64,000 nucleotides of DNA, taken from Halogeometricum limi (GTDB lineage: Archaea > Halobacteriota > Halobacteria > Halobacteriales > Haloferacaceae). The translations under genes and the position numbers were made by a program. Each line of letters begins with the position of its first letter. The first letter of the stretch is position 1. The notes under the pieces are model-generated. The model made no database searches. It was not told the DNA's origin and saw only the letters and a program-made list of their open reading frames with translations. Where the stretch lies: assembly GCF_900115785.1 (NCBI RefSeq), contig NZ_FOYS01000002.1, positions 62,001 through 126,000 of the forward strand, read 5' to 3'. Shown here piece after piece: positions 53,590 through 62,136 of this stretch.

Positions 53590-54441
53590 GTGCGTTTTTC
53601 CCGCAACTCCGCGACCGACCCGTATGCACACCGCACTCTCTCTCTCCCCGACGACGCCGTCGTGGGCATGGTCCACCTCCGCGCACTCCCCGGCGCGCCG
53701 ACGCACGACGACGCCGGCGGTATCGACGCCGTCCGCGCGGCGGCCCTCGAAGACGCCGCGGCCCTCGAAGCGGGCGGCGTCGACGCCGTGATGGTCGAGA
53801 ACTTCGGAGACGTCCCGTTCTACCCCGACGACGTACCGAAACACACCGTCGCGTCGATGACCAGCGTCGTCGAGAGCGTCGTCCGCGCAGTCGATGTTCC
53901 CGTCGGCGTCAACGTCCTCAGAAACGACGCCGAAGCGGCCCTCTCAGTCGCGGCGGCGACGGGCGCGTCGTTCGTTCGGGTGAACGTCCACGCGGGGGCG
54001 CGTGTCACCGACCAAGGACTCGTCGAGGGCCGCGCCCACGAGACGATACGCCTCCGCGAGGGACTCGGCGCGAACGTCGCCGTCTTCGCCGACGTGGGCG
54101 TGAAACACTCCGAACCGCTGGGCGGCGAGACGCCACTCGCCGTCGCCGTCGAGGAAGTCGTCGGCCGCGGACTCGCCGACGGCGTCGTCGTCTCCGGCGT
54201 CGGGACGGGCGAACCCACCGACGACTCCGACCTCGAAGTCGTCGCTCGCGCGGCCGACGAAGCTGGCGTCCCGGCACTCGTCGGGAGCGGTGTCACTGCC
54301 GAGACGGTGGCGGACACGCTGGAACACGCCGACGGCGTCGTCGTCGGGACGGCGTTGAAAGAAGACGGGGAGACGACCGCACCCGTCGACGAGTCGCGGG
54401 TCCGTGCCGTCGTCGAGGCGGCGCGGGCGCGAACGGAGTAG
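53590..54441 (+). CDS. BtpA/SgcQ family protein
   Basis: A 283-residue TIM-barrel-like protein of the BtpA family, named from a photosystem I biogenesis factor; archaeal members may act in nucleoside or sugar metabolism. The core starts DDAVVGMVHLRALPGAPTHDDAGGIDAV, with VMVENFGDVPFYPDDVPKHTVASM and GVKHSEPLGGETPLAVAVEEVVGRGLADGVVVSG. GTG at 53590 is the only upstream start in frame. A better-placed ATG at 53624 is out of frame by two bases because of the (CT)5 tract that follows it; see findings. Confidence 0.82.
   Translation: MRFSRNSATDPYAHRTLSLPDDAVVGMVHLRALPGAPTHDDAGGIDAVRAAALEDAAALEAGGVDAVMVENFGDVPFYPDDVPKHTVASMTSVVESVVRAVDVPVGVNVLRNDAEAALSVAAATGASFVRVNVHAGARVTDQGLVEGRAHETIRLREGLGANVAVFADVGVKHSEPLGGETPLAVAVEEVVGRGLADGVVVSGVGTGEPTDDSDLEVVARAADEAGVPALVGSGVTAETVADTLEHADGVVVGTALKEDGETTAPVDESRVRAVVEAARARTE
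53635..53646 (+). repeat. (CT)5 dinucleotide tract near the BtpA start
   Basis: Five CT units followed by CCCC lie 12-22 bases after the ATG at 53624. Losing one CT unit would place that ATG in frame with the protein, reading MHTALSLPDDAVVGM. Confidence 0.6.
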
Positions 54442-54502
54442 CGGTGTCAGCGCGGGGTGAACCCGGGTTCTCTACGCGGCGGAGTCCGGCGCGTTCGTCG
54501 AT

Positions 54503-55102
54503 CTATATTCCGAGCCACTCGTCGTTCCGAACCTCGTATCCGTTCGCCCGGCAGAACTTCGCCGCCTCTCGACGCACCGCGCGGGACGACGGGAGCTTTT
54601 CCTTGTCGTGAATCTGCTCGACGACCCAGTCGCTGATGACTTGTATTCCTTCGTCGTCGTCGACGGAGTCTATCGCTTTGAGTTCTTGGAACGTCGTCTC
54701 GTACGTTTTACGCTGTGCCCAACTGAACTCCGTATTCGAGAGGGTCTTGCTCGCTTCCACGATCCGTTTCATCGCCGCGGAAACTGTCGGAACTTGAACC
54801 AGCACTCGAACGGCGTCCGGGGAGTCGAACGTCTCGTCGTCCGCCTTCGGAACCAGTTCTTCGATACTGTAGCTCCCCTCGGCCGACTCGACCGCCCAGT
54901 CGCCGATGGCCGCGACGATATCGCTTCCCGTCGCGGGGAAGTTCAGCGCTTCGAGTTCCGCCTCCAAATCGACGGATTCTGTGGACTCGTCCGGAGGCTG
55001 TTCCTCGTCGCCGCGCTCCAGTTCCGCGTCGATTTCTCGCTGTTGCTGGCGTCTCTCGGCGTCTCGTGCTTGCTTATCTCGACCCGTCTTGTTATCTGCC
55101 AT
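54503..55102 (-). CDS. Haloarchaeal hypothetical protein
   Basis: A 199-residue protein. The N-terminal 45 residues are charged and helical (KQARDAERRQQQREIDAELERGDEEQPPDE). The middle LEAELEALNFPATGSDIVAAIGDWAVES looks like a small DUF5789/DUF2795-type domain. The C-terminal part (EKLPSSRAVRREAAKFCRANGYEVRNDEWLGI) is helical. It is acidic and soluble. I recognise no characterised function. It starts next to an AT-rich region at 55100-55140. Confidence 0.7.
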   Translation of the reverse strand: MADNKTGRDKQARDAERRQQQREIDAELERGDEEQPPDESTESVDLEAELEALNFPATGSDIVAAIGDWAVESAEGSYSIEELVPKADDETFDSPDAVRVLVQVPTVSAAMKRIVEASKTLSNTEFSWAQRKTYETTFQELKAIDSVDDDEGIQVISDWVVEQIHDKEKLPSSRAVRREAAKFCRANGYEVRNDEWLGI

Positions 55103-55309
55103 CCGATAACTATTGCACTCCAGGCCGATAGTCCTGTGCCCGACGACCCCTCCCGGACGGCACCGTCGGTGACCGAACCCGAGTTCGACGGGTGCCGTCC
55201 GAGAGCGTCGTTAGTTCACTGAGAATCTGAGCGCGGTCGCTGTCCGAGCGCTGTCTCTCCTCCCGGACTCAGAGGAGTCGGGTCGGGAGAGCCCGACAGA
55301 ACGAGGCCG

Positions 55310-55777
55310 CTACGGTGCGGCGACGGCGGTGATTCCGGTCGTCAGCACGAACCACCCGAGGTAGTTCCACCACGGCACGTCGCCGTAGCGGGGACTGGAG
55401 ACGCGCGACTCGTGGTACGTCCAGAAGCCCTGTGCGACGCCGTGGGGGTCGGTGAGCAGGTTCGTCGCCGTCGCGAGGACGCCCGCGGCGACCGGTCTGA
55501 GCGGACCGGTGACGACGAACCCGACGAGCGAGTACGCGACGTAGATGACGCCCACCCACCCCGCGAGGGCGACGAACGGGACGCCCATCGCCTTCGGACC
55601 GGTGTGGTGGGTCAGAAGGCCGGGCCGGATGACGAAGATTTCAGCGACGAACGCGACGGCGACGGCGACGGCGACGAACCGGAGTGCGGGGACGACACCC
55701 CACACCCACGCGGCGTGGACGACGGCGGCGACGCCGAGTCCGGTCGTCGTCAGGCGAAAGCGGTCCTTCTCCTGCAT
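55310..55777 (-). CDS. CruF-like (carotenoid hydratase family) membrane protein
   Basis: A 155-residue protein with four or five helices. The combination FVIRPGLLTHHTGPKAMGVPFVALAGWVGVIYVAYSLV, TNLLTDPHGVAQGFWTYHE and RYGDVPWWNYLGWFVL resembles the CruF/DUF422 family, in which bisanhydrobacterioruberin hydratase makes the red haloarchaeal carotenoid. It is shorter than typical CruF (about 250-300 residues), so it may be a related protein (DUF6989-type) rather than the enzyme. It starts 7 bp after the end of the NADH dehydrogenase gene. Confidence 0.6.
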   Translation of the reverse strand: MQEKDRFRLTTTGLGVAAVVHAAWVWGVVPALRFVAVAVAVAFVAEIFVIRPGLLTHHTGPKAMGVPFVALAGWVGVIYVAYSLVGFVVTGPLRPVAAGVLATATNLLTDPHGVAQGFWTYHESRVSSPRYGDVPWWNYLGWFVLTTGITAVAAP

Positions 55778-55783
55778 CGCCGA

Positions 55784-56923
55784 CTACGCACCCAGTTCCT
55801 CTTCGACCAACTTCACGGCGTTCTCCACCGCCCCGACCGACCCGAGGTGGCCCGCGCCGATAGAGGCCTTCATCGCCTTCGCCGCGCTTCCGGTGACGAC
55901 GCTCGGCCCGAGTTGGGCCACGGCGCCGTCGCCGACGCTGACTATCCACCCCGGGACCTCGAACCGGTACGGGTCCATCCGGGGGGCGAACCCGTCGGTG
56001 TCGTCGCCGAGGTCGTGGCGGACCAGTTTGGCGACGTTCTTCGCCACCGTCCGGGCCTCCCGGAGGGCCGCCGAAGCGGAGGCGGGCACCGCCTCGCCGT
56101 CGGCGTCGACGACGCGCGCGGCGTCGCCGACGACGAACGTGTTGGCGTCGACTCTGAGGTCGCTTCTGACAGGCGGTCGGTCGCCGCCCATCGCGGTGCT
56201 CCCGGCGATGCCGCCCGTCCAGACGAACGTGTCGTACGGGAACGTCCCCGCGTCCGTCTCGACGGCGTCCTCGGCGGCGCGTTCGACGGTCGTTCCGGTC
56301 CGAACGTCGATGCCGCGGGAGTCGAGTTCCTCGCGGACGGCGTCGCGGAAGTTCGGCGGGAAGTTCGGCGCGACGTCGTCTAACTGTTCGACGACGGTGA
56401 TGGTCACGTCGACGCCCTCTTCGTCGGCCAGCGCACCGAGTTCGCCCGCCGTTTGGACGCCGGAGAGACCGGCCCCGCCGACGACCACGTCCACCTCGTC
56501 TGCAGACTCTGTGGCAGACAGGAACGAGTCGCGAATCGCCTCGGCGTGGGCGACGCGCTTGAGCGGGAGGGAGTGCTCTTCGACGCCCGGAAGGTCGTAG
56601 TAGGCCGTCTCCGCGCCGAGGCAGACGGCGGCGTAGTCGTAGTCGAGCGTCTCGCCGTCACCGAGGCGGACCGTCCGCGCCTCGCGGTCGACGCTCTCGA
56701 CGCGAGCGACGCGCACTTCGGCCCGGCCGAACAGGTCTTCGAGCGGGACCTGAATCGCCTCGGCGACGCTCGGGCGGCGAATCACGCGATGGACCTCGTG
56801 TTGGACGAGGTGCGTCTCCGCCTCGTCGACGACGACCAGTTCCGCTTCGGGAGGGAGACAGGATTCGAGACGGCGGGCGAGAGTCACACCGGCGTACCCC
56901 GCACCGAGTACCAGCACACGCAT
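55784..56923 (-). CDS. Type II NADH:quinone oxidoreductase
   Basis: A 379-residue flavoprotein of the NDH-2 family. It has the FAD motif MRVLVLGAGYAGVTLARRLES, the NADH-binding segment VVVGGAGLSGVQTAGELGALAD, FVWTGGIAGSTAMGG and VVGDAARVVDADGEAVPAS. It passes electrons from NADH to menaquinone at the membrane without pumping protons. The C-terminal PYRFEVPGWIVSVGDGAVAQLG segment probably reaches the membrane. The ATG at 56923 was chosen because the upstream 35 residues are in the promoter zone. Confidence 0.88.
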   Translation of the reverse strand: MRVLVLGAGYAGVTLARRLESCLPPEAELVVVDEAETHLVQHEVHRVIRRPSVAEAIQVPLEDLFGRAEVRVARVESVDREARTVRLGDGETLDYDYAAVCLGAETAYYDLPGVEEHSLPLKRVAHAEAIRDSFLSATESADEVDVVVGGAGLSGVQTAGELGALADEEGVDVTITVVEQLDDVAPNFPPNFRDAVREELDSRGIDVRTGTTVERAAEDAVETDAGTFPYDTFVWTGGIAGSTAMGGDRPPVRSDLRVDANTFVVGDAARVVDADGEAVPASASAALREARTVAKNVAKLVRHDLGDDTDGFAPRMDPYRFEVPGWIVSVGDGAVAQLGPSVVTGSAAKAMKASIGAGHLGSVGAVENAVKLVEEELGA

Positions 56924-57101
56924 GTCCGGAGGTTGGTGTGAGGAGCAAAGAGCGTGTGGGGTCCGGCAGTCTCGCCGGAACGTCCGGCGACGAACGGGGG
57001 GCGATGCCGGCTCGCACAGTCGCAACAACTGTCAAATCGAGTATGTATTTATCCCGTGAGCGAGCGAGAGGACGGTGACTCGCTGAGAGTCGGTGATACA
57101 C

Positions 57102-57725
57102 ATGGAAGATACTCGCTCCACCGGAGCGATCAACTCGGTCACAAACACGTACGTCGCGGGACTGCTCACCGCAGTCGGAGCAGTGCTGGTCGCCGTCGTC
57201 GGCTTCGAGAACTACCTCCCCGGCGCGACGACGCCCGGAAGTGCGGGGTGGCTGACGTTCTACGGTCTCCTCACTCTCGGCGCACTCGCGCTCTTGGTCG
57301 GGGCGGTCCTCGGTTACCCGTTCGCTCGGGCGTCCGGTGGCCGAATCGGCCTCGCCGGCGTCGGCGTCGCGGCGCTCGGCTTCGCGATGACGACGTTCGG
57401 GAGCGCGCTGAACCTCGTCTACGCCGGGCCGGCCGGTGAAACCACGACGGGCGGCGAGTTCCTGTTCGGCGGCATCGTCGTCGCCGTCCTCGGCGGCGCG
57501 ATACTCGCCGCGGGTCTGTCCCGCGCCGGGACGCTCGTCCGCGTCGCCGCGGCGCTCGGACTCGCCCTCGTCGCGTTCGTGACGGCGCTGGTCGTCGAAC
57601 TCGCATTCGTCGACCTGTTCGCCACCTTCGCGGTGGTGTTCGCCGTCGGCTGGCTCCTGTTCGGTCTCAGGATGCGCACGTGGACGGCCGAGGCGACGAC
57701 CGGTCGCACCGCGCCCGTCGCGTAA
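57102..57725 (+). CDS. Haloarchaeal multi-span membrane protein
   Basis: A 207-residue protein with about six helices: VAGLLTAVGAVLVAVVGF, FYGLLTLGALALLVGAVLGYPF, IGLAGVGVAALGFAMTTFGSA, FGGIVVAVLGGAILAAGL, VAAALGLALVAFVTALVVELA and FATFAVVFAVGWLLFGL. It has no motif that I can name. A T6 run at 57745-57750 follows the stop and probably terminates it, before the convergent mvaD gene. Confidence 0.7.
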   Translation: MEDTRSTGAINSVTNTYVAGLLTAVGAVLVAVVGFENYLPGATTPGSAGWLTFYGLLTLGALALLVGAVLGYPFARASGGRIGLAGVGVAALGFAMTTFGSALNLVYAGPAGETTTGGEFLFGGIVVAVLGGAILAAGLSRAGTLVRVAAALGLALVAFVTALVVELAFVDLFATFAVVFAVGWLLFGLRMRTWTAEATTGRTAPVA

Positions 57726-57744
57726 CGCGACTCACCACGGCGGA

Positions 57745-57750
57745 TTTTTT
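57745..57750 (+). terminator. T-run terminator after the 57102 gene
   Basis: Six T residues 20 bp after the stop codon and 15 bp before the convergent mvaD stop. T-rich runs commonly end transcription in archaea. Confidence 0.5.
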
Positions 57751-57764
57751 CGTTTCGGACGGTC

Positions 57765-58739
57765 TCAGAACAGCGCGTCGGACTCGTCGAGTATCTCGGC
57801 GGGGCCGCCGACGCTCCACACGTCGGTGTCGACGTCGCAGGCGGCCACGGCCTCCTCCACGCGGTCGGCGTGTTCCGCGGTCGTGTTCACGTAGACGCTC
57901 GCGCCGGTGTCGGCCGAGAAGTAGACGGGAATCTCCTCGTCGGCCCGCAGTTCGCGGACGGCGTTGAACACGGCGATGGTCTTCGGTTGCCAGTACACCC
58001 ACCCCGCGGGGCCGGTCATCGTCGTCGCCGTCAGCGACAGCGTGTCGTGTTCGGCGAGTTCGAAGGCGCGGTCGAAGTCCGCCGCGTGGAGGGCGTCGCG
58101 CATCTCGTCTAACTGGTGGTGGACGTGCGCCATCCGCGCCTGAAACATGTGGCTGGCGGCGGCCTCCTCGTGGGCCTGTTCGGTCTCTTTGTAGGCGGGG
58201 ACGTGCGCGGCGACGATTCGTAGGTCCTCCTCCAGGTCGGACTCGATGCGTTCGGAGCGGCAGTCCTCGTCGTTCATGCCGGAGTACAGATGCGAGAACG
58301 CGCCGGTGACCGCGCGGGCGGCCGACGAGGACCCGCGACGGGCGATAGTCGATATCTCGGGGCGCGTCATGCCGAGGTCGGCCGCTTCGGCGAGGGCCAT
58401 CGCGGCGGCGGCGAACCCGGACGAAGAAGAGCCGAACCCGATGTTCGAGGGGAAGGAGTTCTCGGATTCGAGGTGGACGGCGTGGTCGAAGTCGGCCAGC
58501 GAGCGCACGTGGTCGACGACGGCGTCGATTCGCTCTGCGCCGCGGCCGGTCACCTCCTCGCCGCCGATGACGTAGGTGTCCTCGTCGGCGTCGGGACGGA
58601 ACTCGACGGTGGTCTTCGTGTGACTCGGCGCGGTACAGACGCTGATACTGTCGTGGTACGGGAGTCGCAACTCCGCGTCGCGCATCCCGTGGTACTTCAC
58701 CAACCCCTGAATCGGGTGTGCTTTGGCGGTGGCCTTCAT
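57765..58739 (-). CDS. mvaD: Phosphomevalonate decarboxylase
   Basis: A 324-residue GHMP-kinase-fold enzyme. The start TAKAHPIQGLVKYHGMRDAELRLPYHDSISV and the ATP-binding loop NIGFGSSSSGFAAAAMALAEA match mevalonate-type decarboxylases, and VYFSADTGASVYVNTT is the C-terminal family motif. Haloarchaea use an alternative mevalonate route where this protein decarboxylates phosphomevalonate to isopentenyl phosphate. Length is normal. The preceding region up to 59070 contains a microprotein but no other gene on this strand. Confidence 0.92.
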   Translation of the reverse strand: MKATAKAHPIQGLVKYHGMRDAELRLPYHDSISVCTAPSHTKTTVEFRPDADEDTYVIGGEEVTGRGAERIDAVVDHVRSLADFDHAVHLESENSFPSNIGFGSSSSGFAAAAMALAEAADLGMTRPEISTIARRGSSSAARAVTGAFSHLYSGMNDEDCRSERIESDLEEDLRIVAAHVPAYKETEQAHEEAAASHMFQARMAHVHHQLDEMRDALHAADFDRAFELAEHDTLSLTATTMTGPAGWVYWQPKTIAVFNAVRELRADEEIPVYFSADTGASVYVNTTAEHADRVEEAVAACDVDTDVWSVGGPAEILDESDALF

Positions 58740-58848
58740 ACACCTACGCGTGAGAGACGCGGGGTTAAACGTCCCGATGGTCGGCGCGGCGCTATCGGCT
58801 CAGGGCACTGCGAGAGGAGAGTCGGCGTGCGTCTGCGGGCGTCGTACT

Positions 58849-58980
58849 TTACTCGTCGGTGTCGGCGTCTGTCGATTCTCGTCCTCGTTCCCAGACGTTC
58901 GTCACTGTCTCCCCCATCGGCGGGGTGTGGCTGACGTCTTTCATACTGGTTCGCTCTGTCATCATGCTACTGACTGCCAT
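58849..58980 (-). CDS. 43-residue microprotein
   Basis: A short ORF with ATG at 58980 and TAA at 58849. It reads MAVSSMMTERTSMKDVSHTP, then PMGETVTNVWERGRESTDADTDE. It is soluble and has several Met residues near the start. Upstream, the minus strand has an AT-rich promoter (TATTATC near 59010). It lies alone in a 331-bp gap between mvaD and the SRPBCC gene. Codon choice and the clean promoter support a real gene; the family is unknown. Confidence 0.6.
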   Translation of the reverse strand: MAVSSMMTERTSMKDVSHTPPMGETVTNVWERGRESTDADTDE

Positions 58981-59070
58981 GTGGGCTCTTAACGCTTTCC
59001 TGGAAATGATAATAACACTTAGTACCATGCATATGTGTTTAAGGATTTCAGTGCTGGCTCGATATCACAC

Positions 59071-59496
59071 GTGAACCGTACGAACACCTATATCGAACGC
59101 ACGCCCGACGGTCGGCGTCTCGTCGTCGAACGCGTGGTGGACGCCCCCGCCGACGCCGCGTGGGACTGCCTCGTCGAGACGCGAACGTGGCCGCGGTGGG
59201 GGCCGTCCGTCGCCGCCGTCCGCGGCCCGGAGCGAATCGGTCCGGGAGCGACCGGTGCGGTCAAAATCGCCGTCGTCGGCGCGTGGGTGCCGTTCGAGGT
59301 GACGACGTTCGACGAGGGGGCGAGGCGGTGGACGTGGCGCGTCGCGCACGTTCCGGCGACGGGCCACCGCGTGGCGGCGCTCGGAGAGAGACGGTGCCGC
59401 GTCGCCTTCGAGATTCCGCTCGTCGCCGCCGGGTACGCCGTCGTCTGCCGCCGCGCGCTCTCGAAGATTGCGCGTCTGGCGGCGTCTCGCGACTGA
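59071..59496 (+). CDS. SRPBCC-superfamily (polyketide cyclase-like) protein
   Basis: A 141-residue ligand-binding-fold protein. It has LVVERVVDAPADAAWDCLVETRTWPRWGPSVAAVRGPERIGPGATGAVKIA, the standard start of a START-like SRPBCC domain, and RRWTWRVAHVPATGHRVAAL. Such proteins bind lipids or aromatic compounds or act as cyclases. The GTG at 59071 was preferred to one at 59035. The ligand is unknown. Confidence 0.8.
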   Translation: MNRTNTYIERTPDGRRLVVERVVDAPADAAWDCLVETRTWPRWGPSVAAVRGPERIGPGATGAVKIAVVGAWVPFEVTTFDEGARRWTWRVAHVPATGHRVAALGERRCRVAFEIPLVAAGYAVVCRRALSKIARLAASRD

Positions 59497-59518
59497 CGCT
59501 CGCGGCGGCCGCTCCGAC

Positions 59519-60103
59519 TTACGGCGGGCGTTCCAACGAGAACCGGTCCGTCGTCCGCGTGTACTCGTTGCCGGCCATGCGTCCCACGGCGTCGAGTTTC
59601 TGCGTGTCCATCTTGCCGTCGGTGAGGACGGAGTCGTCGACGTGCGCGTGGACGACTTCGCCGAGCACGAGCGTCGAGGTACCGACTTCGATGCTCTCGG
59701 CCAGGCGGCACTCGAACGACACCGCCGCCTCCGCGACGCGCGGCGCGTCGACGACGACGCAGTCGGCGGGCGTCACGCCCGCGTGTTCGAACTCGTCTTC
59801 GCTCGGGTCGAGCGTCGCGCTCGTCTCGTTCATCGCCTCCACCACGTCCTCGGTGACGACGTTGAACACGAACTCCTCCGTCTCGATGGCGTTGCGTGCG
59901 CTGTCCTTCAGGTCGTCGCCGGTGCCGACCGACGAGAAGAGGAGCGTCGGCGGGTCGACGCTGGCGACGTTCGAGAAACTGTACGGGGCGAGGTTCCGCG
60001 TCCCGTTCGGAGCGCGCGTACTCACCCACGCTATCGGGCGGGGGACGACGGCCCCCGAGAGGAGGCGGTACGGCGAACCGAACGCGTCCGGCGGTCCGTC
60101 CAC
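59519..60103 (-). CDS. Flavin reductase-like (FMN-binding split barrel) protein
   Basis: A 194-residue protein. It starts YRLLSGAVVPRPIAWVSTRAPNGTRNLAPYSFSNVASVDPPTLLFSSV, the family signature for FMN-binding, followed by ARNAIETEEFVFNVVTEDVVEAMNETSATL and ECRLAESIEVGTSTLVLGEVVHAHV. It transfers electrons from NAD(P)H to free flavin or works with a partner monooxygenase; no partner is next to it. GTG at 60103 is the start. Confidence 0.88.
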   Translation of the reverse strand: MDGPPDAFGSPYRLLSGAVVPRPIAWVSTRAPNGTRNLAPYSFSNVASVDPPTLLFSSVGTGDDLKDSARNAIETEEFVFNVVTEDVVEAMNETSATLDPSEDEFEHAGVTPADCVVVDAPRVAEAAVSFECRLAESIEVGTSTLVLGEVVHAHVDDSVLTDGKMDTQKLDAVGRMAGNEYTRTTDRFSLERPP

Positions 60104-60180
60104 GTTACGCCGCCTCCGAAGTGGTCTGTCGGGTCACGGTCGTCGTTGGTCGACCAGCGGCAAAGGCGTAGTGGAACCGG

Positions 60181-60624
60181 CTAGAGGCCGATACCGAGCG
60201 CGTACGGCCACGCGGTGTTCGAGAGGGCGAGGAACACGAGCGCGGCACCGAGCATGGTGACGTTCTTCAGGAAGTCCGTCATCTCCGCCTGTTTCCGGTC
60301 CTCGGGGACGGCCCAGAAGTCGTGGAACGTCGGCGTCGCGACGACGAGGAACGCCGCCACCGCGCCCGCGGCGAGCGTCGGGAAGACGCCCGTAGCGACC
60401 CCGAGTCCGCCGAGGACGAGCGTCACACCGGAGGCGACGACCATGAACCGTGCCGCGGGCAACCCCTTCGCCTGTCCGTATCCGGCCATGTCGTCGACGT
60501 TCAGCAGGTGGTTCAGTCCCATGAACGCGACCACGAGACCGAACGCGAGGCGTCCGGCGAGGAACGCGAGTTCCGCGCCGGGGCCTTCGAACTGGAGTAG
60601 TATCGGACCGAATGTTGGTATCAT
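60181..60624 (-). CDS. DoxX-family membrane protein
   Basis: A 147-residue protein with four helices. It has LAGRLAFGLVVAFMGLNHLLNVDDMAGYGQAKGLPAARFMVVASGVTLVLGGLGVATGVFPTLA and FLKNVTMLGAALVFLALSN, fitting the DoxX family. Some members serve as quinone-linked subunits or help against oxidative stress. ATG at 60624 is the start. It is transcribed away from the HTH regulator, with which it shares a 258-bp AT-rich divergent promoter region. Confidence 0.85.
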   Translation of the reverse strand: MIPTFGPILLQFEGPGAELAFLAGRLAFGLVVAFMGLNHLLNVDDMAGYGQAKGLPAARFMVVASGVTLVLGGLGVATGVFPTLAAGAVAAFLVVATPTFHDFWAVPEDRKQAEMTDFLKNVTMLGAALVFLALSNTAWPYALGIGL

Positions 60625-60882
60625 TACGATACGTGGTTTCGAGACGAATCGATATATCAGTTGTCGAGACGGAAGTGTAACCGGGTAACACGCGCGTCAC
60701 GCCCCGTCAGCGCCGTTACGCTGTTTCTCTCGCTTTGTCATTTTTTGTATCACATCCCGTACCTAAATGTGGCTAACAGCCATAATTCGAGACCATTCCG
60801 TCCGCTCTTAATTATCCTCAATCCCCTCGAAAAATATACCCGTGTCCGTCTCGGAGTGGCACTAGAATGGAACACTCCACCG
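60625..60882. promoter_or_regulatory. Divergent AT-rich promoter region
   Basis: A 258-bp gap between the DoxX gene and the HTH regulator gene. It holds several TATA-like elements (AAAAATATACC near 60830 for the regulator; ATTTTTTGTATC near 60740). The neighbouring regulator may act on this region. No ORF is credible here. Confidence 0.4.
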
Positions 60883-61554
60883 ATGACTGACTCTTGGGAT
60901 ACTGCGGGTTACATCGCGAGCTCGCGGTACAGAGCGTCCGTCTGTGAGTTCCTCGACGACGAGGGACCGGAGCTTCCGTCACGCATCGCGTCGCAACTCG
61001 GCTTGGCGCAACCGCACGTCTCGCGTGCGCTCTCGGAACTCCGTGACCGAGGGGTCGTGGAGTTGCTCGTCCCCGAATCGCAGCAGAAGGGTCGGCTGTA
61101 CGGGCTCACCCGCGAGGGCGAGGCGGCGCTCGTCAAACTTCAGGGCGAGGCGGCGTCCGTCTCCGTCTCGTTCGTCGGCGCGGACGCGTTCCCCTACATG
61201 CCGTTGGTGGAGTTTCTTCAGGCCGAGCATCCCGACAACTTCCGACTCGCCGCCGCGCGGGACGGCGACGACTCGAACGTCTTCGTCGCCTCCGAATCGG
61301 TGCGCGAGACGTACGACGAGGAGTCGCTGTCGAACGTCATCGCGGCCATCAGAGCGGGCGATGCGACGATAGACGACAAGCTGGAGGAGTTACCCACGGG
61401 AGAAGGCGAGTTCGTCGTCCGCGGCTTCGAGCAGTCGATGCTTTTCCGACTCCGAATGGACGCAGACGCCGAGGTACTCGTCTCTCTGGAGCGAGACGCC
61501 GACGTCCACGTCGCGTCGTTCGCCGACGCCTGCCGCAGTCGCATCTCCAACTGA
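60883..61554 (+). CDS. Winged-helix transcriptional regulator
   Basis: A 223-residue protein. The N-terminal winged helix is ASSRYRASVCEFLDDEGPELPSRIASQLGLAQPHVSRALSELRDRGVVELLVPES, with the wing QKGRLYGLTREGEAAL. The C-terminal 110 residues form an unknown sensor part (FVGADAFPYMPLVEFLQAEHPDN; DKLEELPTGEGEFVVRGFEQSMLFRLRM). It looks like the MarR/ArsR-type regulators of haloarchaea. ATG at 60883 was chosen because the long upstream frame lies in the promoter. The effector is unknown. Confidence 0.82.
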   Translation: MTDSWDTAGYIASSRYRASVCEFLDDEGPELPSRIASQLGLAQPHVSRALSELRDRGVVELLVPESQQKGRLYGLTREGEAALVKLQGEAASVSVSFVGADAFPYMPLVEFLQAEHPDNFRLAAARDGDDSNVFVASESVRETYDEESLSNVIAAIRAGDATIDDKLEELPTGEGEFVVRGFEQSMLFRLRMDADAEVLVSLERDADVHVASFADACRSRISN

Positions 61555-61607
61555 CGTTTTCTCGCCGGGAGGCGAACGCACAAACCGACCGAGAGCCAAG
61601 CGTCGGT

Positions 61608-62075
61608 ATGTACACGGGAAAGACCGAGCAACCCTGCTGTCTCTGCGACGACCCGGAGACGGTCGCTCGGGTAGACATCCCCCCGCGTGCGGTGCGCCTG
61701 ATGAAACACTCCGACCCCATCGCGTGGCGCGACATCGTCGGACGGGCGTCGATTCACTTCTGCGAGAGCGACTGGGAACTGGTCTGTGACCTGGTCGAGA
61801 TGGGGATGAACCCCCTCTCGCGGTGCAACGTCGCGCGGGCGTCGTTCAGCATCCGAGAGGACTTCGAGGCGATGCTGAACCAGACGCGCGACGAACCCGA
61901 CCAGACCGAACTGGAGTCGCGTCTCCTCGCCGACGCCCGCGAGACGCTGTCGGCGTACGGCGACGACCCGATGGTCGAACAGCGCGACTTCGTCGAGGCC
62001 CGACTCGTCGTCGACTCGCTCGCCGAGTTCGGCGTCACCGAAGAGAACAGGCCGGAAGACGCGCTCCGCGGCTAA
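61608..62075 (+). CDS. Haloarchaeal cysteine-rich hypothetical protein
   Basis: A 155-residue soluble protein. The N-terminus has CCLC (QPCCLCDDPETVARVDIPPRAVRLM), with another cysteine in HFCESDWELVCDLV and one in SRCNVARASF; these may bind zinc. The C-terminal half is helical and acidic. I do not recognise a characterised family. It stands between an HTH regulator and a DICT protein, all on the plus strand. Confidence 0.7.
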   Translation: MYTGKTEQPCCLCDDPETVARVDIPPRAVRLMKHSDPIAWRDIVGRASIHFCESDWELVCDLVEMGMNPLSRCNVARASFSIREDFEAMLNQTRDEPDQTELESRLLADARETLSAYGDDPMVEQRDFVEARLVVDSLAEFGVTEENRPEDALRG

Positions 62076-62101
62076 ATTTCACCTCCGGTCCTTCACAAAA
62101 C

Positions 62102-62136
62102 CATTTATCGGCAGGGTTCGTACAGTGCGGTATCAG
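62102..62136 (+). promoter_or_regulatory. Promoter of the second DICT gene
   Basis: CATTTATCGG (62102-62111) is 26-35 bp before the ATG at 62137 and supports that start against a GTG at 62125. Confidence 0.5.

Noticed and set aside
58859-59074. 71-residue plus-strand ORF with a hydrophobic centre
   Set aside because: It runs across the AT-rich promoter region and opposite the 43-residue microprotein; codon bias is poor.
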